Below, in pieces: positions 59,980-64,000 of a stretch of DNA of 64,000 bases (positions within the stretch are counted from its first letter, which is position 1; every line of letters begins with the position of its first letter). The notes beneath the pieces were generated by a model. It ran no database searches, had not been told where the DNA came from, and saw only the letters and a list, made by a program, of their open reading frames with translations. A program made the position numbers and the translations under genes. This stretch comes from Glycine soja. Lineage: Eukaryota > Streptophyta > Magnoliopsida > Fabales > Fabaceae. Location of the stretch: positions 8,914,204 through 8,978,203 of the forward strand of contig NC_041019.1 of assembly GCF_004193775.1 (NCBI RefSeq), in the 5' to 3' direction.

Positions 59980-60528
59980 ATGAATTCGGTTATAACAATG
60001 CTGTATTTCAATGGAAGGGTATATGAAGATAATGATGGTGTAATATTTGAAGACAGTAAAAAAGCGATTCAGATTAAACGTGGAATTAGTTTCAATGCTT
60101 TGAAGAAAAAATTTGGAGATAAGGTAAAGTTACAAAATAATGAAATTATTTCTATTATTAGCGGTAGATTTTTAGTGTCAGGAAAATATATTGCCTTACA
60201 AATTTGTGACGACGAAGACATTGAAACAATGTTGGAAAGTTTTAAACAACAAGACCAAATGTCAGTTCTGGAATTGTACATAAAAAAGGATGTGGCTGGT
60301 GGTTCAATGTTTCATTTTGTCAATTCGCTTACATCATGTGGAAATTATTTATCTAATGATGACACACAACCGGCAACAAATATGAGCAATTTACATATTG
60401 ACGAAGACGATGATGATGATTATCTTGTGTCTAACTCATACGTTGAAGAGTCTTTAGACGAAGATGACAGTGTTAACTCATCATTGTCAACACGTTCCAT
60501 CATTAAATATTTTTTGATTCAAATCTAA
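59980..60528 (+). pseudogene. MULE transposase (mudrA) N-terminal fragment, 182 aa open frame
   Basis: Follows an acceptor-like TTTTTGTAG. It encodes MNSVITMLYFNGRVYEDNDG, then FEDSKKAIQIKRGISFNALK, LQICDDEDIETMLESFKQQD and QMSVLELYIKKD, the PB1-like N-terminal domain seen in plant MuDR transposases. An acidic stretch with DEDDDDDYLV and DEDDS follows. The frame ends at 60528 just before antisense plant-mobile-domain sequence. The zinc finger, DDE catalytic core and SWIM domain are absent; a full MURA protein is roughly 700-900 aa. It could still make a short DNA/protein-binding peptide, but no promoter evidence exists. Confidence 0.8.
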
Positions 60529-60539
60529 TTTTTTAAACG

Positions 60540-61385
60540 ACAAACCTGTGTCCGAGTGGTTTATTTTCTATGACGGGAGGCGTCCTCTTTGGAGCTAAGG
60601 TTGTGCATCGTTCCCATGCCCACATTTGGATTAAAATGCACATACCTCCGATTGATTTAACTTTGTAATCGGTGGCGCTGCACGTCTCTCTATATAAATA
60701 CGCAAGCACGGCAGGTCCCCACGCGTACGTGCTGCACTGTTCAAAGTCACGTAGAAATTGTAGGTACCTTAAGGAAACTCTCTGGTACTACTTTTGTTAA
60801 CAAAGAGGACACCTCCTATGAATCGAAGGATCCACGCACGGGTAAATCTTTGTAATTGCTCAACGTTACCCTCATCAATATTTATGTGAGAAAAATGGTG
60901 AGCCAACTAACTTAATTTGACGACACTACCTTCAATTTTGCCTTCCTGTGGTCTGACTCCTAATCATTCTTCACACAAATCGGCCCAAACAAGATTTGTT
61001 GAACCAATTAATGGTGCCCCGTCAGTACGCAGACCTAGTAAAACTGACACATCTTGGAGAGTAATGGTAGTCTCTCCGCATCTCAGGTGAAACGTGTGGG
61101 TTCCAGGCCTCCATCTTTCAATAAACGCACTAATTAAGGCCGCATTTATCTTTAGGTATCCCATCCTCATGATCCAATAAAACCCACATTGCCAGAAACA
61201 ATTTCCTCTAGTATTTGTTTTTCACCTTGATACGTCGGGACTGCTCGCCTGATGTGTAGTTTTCTGTCTGGTTCCTCATTCCAAACATGTTCTGAAACAT
61301 GCTTGGGTTGCATCCACAACACGTGACTATCAATTGGACCAGACCTAGTTTGTATACTTGATGAGCATGACGACGAAGATGTCAT
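60540..61385 (-). pseudogene. Plant mobile domain (MAIN/MAIL-like) gene remnant inside the MULE
   Basis: The minus strand starts ATG at 61385 (MTSSSSCSSSIQTRSGPIDS, then VLWMQPKHVSEHVW). A frameshift near 61175 follows, after which MRMGYLKINAALISAFIERW, HTFHLRCGETTITLQDVSVL and RTDGAPLIGS continue to 60966, where TGA replaces a sense codon in CEE-stop-LGVRPQEG. Further shifts follow; about 60780-60545 still reads FLRDFEQCSTYAWGPAVLAY, then GGMCILIQMWAWERC. This is the domain of MAIN/MAIL1 (silencing and cell maintenance), often annotated as 'serine/threonine phosphatase 7 long form homolog' and common in transposons. At least three lesions; non-functional. Confidence 0.85.
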
Positions 61386-61604
61386 TGATCCTACAAAATA
61401 AAATATAATACAATTAATTGACAATAAAATTTATACATTAATTATACATACACAAATTAAGTATATTTACAAAAAATTAATTAAAATAAATAAGAAATTA
61501 TATTTTTTAAATTTCAATAACAAAATATATTATACAAATAACCTAATTCATATATATTCTATAAATAAATTAAATTACAAACAAATATAAATTTAAATAT
61601 ATAA

Positions 61605-62082
61605 ATTAATGACTTCAAATAATTACGCGTAAAATAATTTAACATACAAAATCAATAATTTCAAATACGTAAAACTATTCTAATTTAAACATAACATATG
61701 AAACTAATAATAATAACTAAAAGTAACGTAATATAAAAAATTTAATTCTAACCTAATTTAAAATTACTAATTTACACTACATAAAATTATTCTTAATCTA
61801 TCATAACAAATATTTAAACTAAATGTAATCTACTATATACAAAATTAATGACTTCAAATAATTACGAGTAAAATAATTTAACATACAACATCAATAATTT
61901 AAAATACCTAAAACTATTCTAATTTAAACATAACATATGAAACTAATAATAATTAAAATTAAAATTAACATAATATAAAAAATTTAATTCAAACCTATTT
62001 TTTAATTAATAATTTAAAATACATAAAATTATTTCTAATCTATCATCAAATATTTAAACTAAATGTAATCTACCATATACAA
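61605..62082. repeat. About 238-bp tandem duplication in MULE interior
   Basis: Copy one is 61605-61841 and copy two is 61842-62082. Both start TTAATGACTTCAAATAATTA and end CTATATACAAAA or equivalent, about 90% identical by eye. AT-rich, non-coding. Confidence 0.85.
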
Positions 62083-62299
62083 AATTTAAACTAAAGCTAA
62101 TCTAAACTTAATACGTTATGGTACCTAAAATTATTCCTAATATAAAATTTTTAAATTATGGTACCTAAACCTATATAAAAAGTTTCAACTAAACTTAATC
62201 TATCATATAAAATTATTCCTAATTTACCATATAAAAAATTATTCCTAATTTATCATATAAAAAATTTAAACTAAATCTAATATATCCTATAACATTAAG

Positions 62300-62565
62300 A
62301 ATTGAAACTAAACTATACAAAATTATTATCTTAAACTACTTAAACTATACAAAATTATTATTATCTTACACTGCCTACCTAAACTATACAAAATATTATT
62401 ATCTTACACTACCTAAACTATACAAAATTATTATCTTACACTACCTAAACTATACAAAATTATTATTATCTTACACTACCTACCTAAACTATACAAAATT
62501 ATTATTATCTTACACTACCTAAACTATACAAAATTATTATCTTACATTACCTAAAACCATTTTAT
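62300..62565. repeat. Minisatellite, unit about 36-47 bp
   Basis: Six or so copies of AAACTATACAAAATTATTAT plus CTTACACTACCT, with some units carrying an extra ACCT or TTA. Confidence 0.85.
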
Positions 62566-62769
62566 TATCAGAATATAAACATCTATATAAATAAAAACAT
62601 ACAAAAGATTCAATATATAACTTACAATTTTTTTACGAAAATGGAAGAACACCAACAAGAACAGCACCAACCAAGTACTCTCTTCACACAATATTTCTTC
62701 ACTCTGCAAACTCGAAAACGCAGGCTAAAAATTGAAGGCCAAATGTAGTTTATAAAGAAAGAAGAAGCA

Positions 62770-63045
62770 CGAAGCGCCAATGGCACCAGCGCCTTCAGCA
62801 AGCAGGAAGCGCCAATGGGAATGGCGTTTCCCTACACCTAGGCTGCCTAGCCCTGCACTTCTGCTGTTGTTGCTGCTGCCTGACGGGACAAGACCAGTCA
62901 AAGCGCCAACACCACTGGCGTGTTGCAGTTCATGGTCAAATCGCCAATCCGGATTGCGCTTTTCTCCAGAAAGTGACACTTACCGGCCATGCATCAAGTC
63001 GCCAGTTCTACTGGCGCTTCCCATGCAGGGTACGTGCAAAAAGAG
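62770..63045. repeat. Right subterminal GC-rich GAAGCGCCA motif cluster
   Basis: Units such as GAAGCGCCAATGGCACCAGC, GAAGCGCCAATGGGAATGGC, AAGCGCCAACACCACTGGCG and CGCCAGTTCTACTGGCGCTT. Many are short inverted repeats of the form AGCGCCA-N-TGGCG. They mirror the left cluster. Confidence 0.75.
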
Positions 63046-63133
63046 CACTCCCTGGGAAATACCTCCAAAACAGCTCTAGTTTGAGAATTTCTTTCTAAAA
63101 GAACCCCAAATAGAAAAATTTGCCCTTATTTGT

Positions 63134-64000
63134 GCTTATAAATGTGTATTTTTTTCTCTCTTAATTCATGTTTTTTTTTTCTTTTCATTTTTAGTCTTTT
63201 GACATTATGAGTTATGACAATGTAACATTATACTGATGTGACATTTGGTGCCATTATCTTTAACGTTTATGCAATTGACCTTGACGGGTGCTTGGTCATT
63301 GACTTGGCCAAGTCCATTTTCGTCCATTTTCTTGCAAGCCTAATAGGAAGGTTCCGAGTAGAGGACAAAAATTGGAAATTAGTGGGACAATTTAGATGGT
63401 TAAGCAGGATGTAGTGCTCTAAAGCCACTTTCCCTAAAAACGAGATGTAAAACAGCTTCCCAATTAATTAATGAAAATTTTCTTTCCTTCCCATTTACTC
63501 ATAAATTACATTTTTGTTATAAACTCTCACTTATACAATAAAATTATAATTGTGTTGTGCATTTTTTTTCATAAATCCAGTTATACAATAAAAATATATT
63601 TTCATTAAAATAATAAAAATGTAAAAAAATTACAACAAAATCATAATTTAGATGCATAATTTGTGCACTGTGGGAAAGATTGTTTTTGAAATTTTCAAAG
63701 AAGATAATAGAGATCAGTAGAAACCGTGTTGGGGCCAATAGCTTTCCCCTTCCGCATATTGCAATCCCAAGCCCAAAAGGCACATTCGTAGTCCGAACTT
63801 TGGGAAGATTTAAAATCCTCAGCGTAAATGGATTCCCACAGCCATGACATATTAGGCAAATTGTTGTTCCCTTACAAGATCTTTTACTAAATGATGCTGT
63901 GATTCAGTGATTTTTTTAATCTATTTGCAATGTGCAATCATATCATTTTTTTTCTTTGACAGACATTGTCACATGAACTAAAAAACAAAAACCACCATCA
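63134..64000. other. AT-rich DNA to the window edge, no gene seen
   Basis: An open frame at 63544-63783 (minus) has no recognisable motif. 63530-63650 shares AT-rich wording with 44760-45030. Confidence 0.45.

Larger units (their letters stand above)
58344..63124. mobile_element. Mutator-like element (MULE) carrying mudrA and plant-mobile-domain remnants
   Basis: Terminal inverted repeats of at least 120 bp: 58344 onward GGGCACATTTCCCAGTTTGG; reverse complement of the right end GGCAAATTTTTCTATTTGGG. The arms then match almost base for base through TTCTTTTAGAAAGAA, GGTATTTCCCAGGG, GTGCTCT and GCACGTACCCT to GGGAAGCGCCAGT. A 9-bp target duplication CTTATTTGT lies at 58335-58343 and 63125-63133, the length expected for Mutator elements. 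Inside: GC-rich subterminal repeats, a 125-bp tandem array, a mudrA N-terminal ORF (plus) and a broken plant mobile domain gene (minus). No transposase catalytic region, so it is not autonomous. Confidence 0.88.

Noticed and set aside
62780..63079. Plus-strand frame with Leu/Pro-rich sequence
   Set aside because: Encoded by the GC-rich inverted repeats in the MULE right arm; composition artefact.
1..64000. CRISPR arrays, tRNA genes and bacterial operons
   Set aside because: No evenly spaced identical repeats with unique spacers, no cloverleaf with intact A and B boxes, and gene structure is clearly plant nuclear.

Overview
The window is plant nuclear DNA: AT-rich, short GT-AG introns, and a high load of decayed Class I and Class II elements. 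CACTA ends, a Cassandra TRIM, a plant-mobile-domain MULE and the general repeat style suggest a legume, most likely Glycine or a close relative. That genus call is inference from pattern recognition, not from a search.

Three host genes look intact. (1) An EH-domain dynamin-like ATPase (EHD) on the minus strand, 8907-18996: 16 exons that splice in frame to 541 aa. Its 4.3-kb intron 14 holds a Mutator-type element that itself contains a second, TSD-flanked Mutator-type element and LTR-like DNA. Its intron 9 holds a foldback MITE and uses a GC donor. (2) SEC13 on the plus strand, 34155-35060, 301 aa, intronless CDS with a probable 5' UTR intron. (3) A DUF3537 multi-pass membrane protein on the minus strand, 35981-41828, four exons, 446 aa. 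A fourth host gene, a CND41/nepenthesin-type aspartic protease (minus strand, 46878-50872), is a pseudogene with a frameshifted first exon, a changed catalytic triad and a deleted second catalytic region.

Layout: 1-4841 is the 3' part of a CACTA element (Ulp1-like protease gene, subterminal repeats, terminal CACTACTACAAAAA). 6966-8690 is LTR-like DNA with a tandem duplication around a TTA microsatellite. 8907-19142 is the EHD gene. 19870-26745 is a pile of decayed elements: LINE tail, hAT transposase, complete Cassandra TRIM, second LINE. 26940-32895 is a complete but dead Ty1/copia element on the minus strand with both LTRs. 33180-41830 holds SEC13 and DUF3537. 41830-58300 is AT-rich intergenic DNA with the protease pseudogene, a LINE tail and small TIR elements. 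58344-63124 is a Mutator-like element with matching TIRs and a 9-bp target duplication, carrying a mudrA N-terminal fragment and an antisense, frameshifted plant mobile domain gene. The rest is AT-rich DNA.

The host genes are not functionally coupled, although EHD (endocytosis) and SEC13 (COPII coat) both serve membrane traffic. The most notable features are the nested elements inside a still-spliceable EHD gene and the MULE that pairs transposase and plant-mobile-domain remnants. I found no rRNA or tRNA genes, no CRISPR array and no bacterial-style operon.
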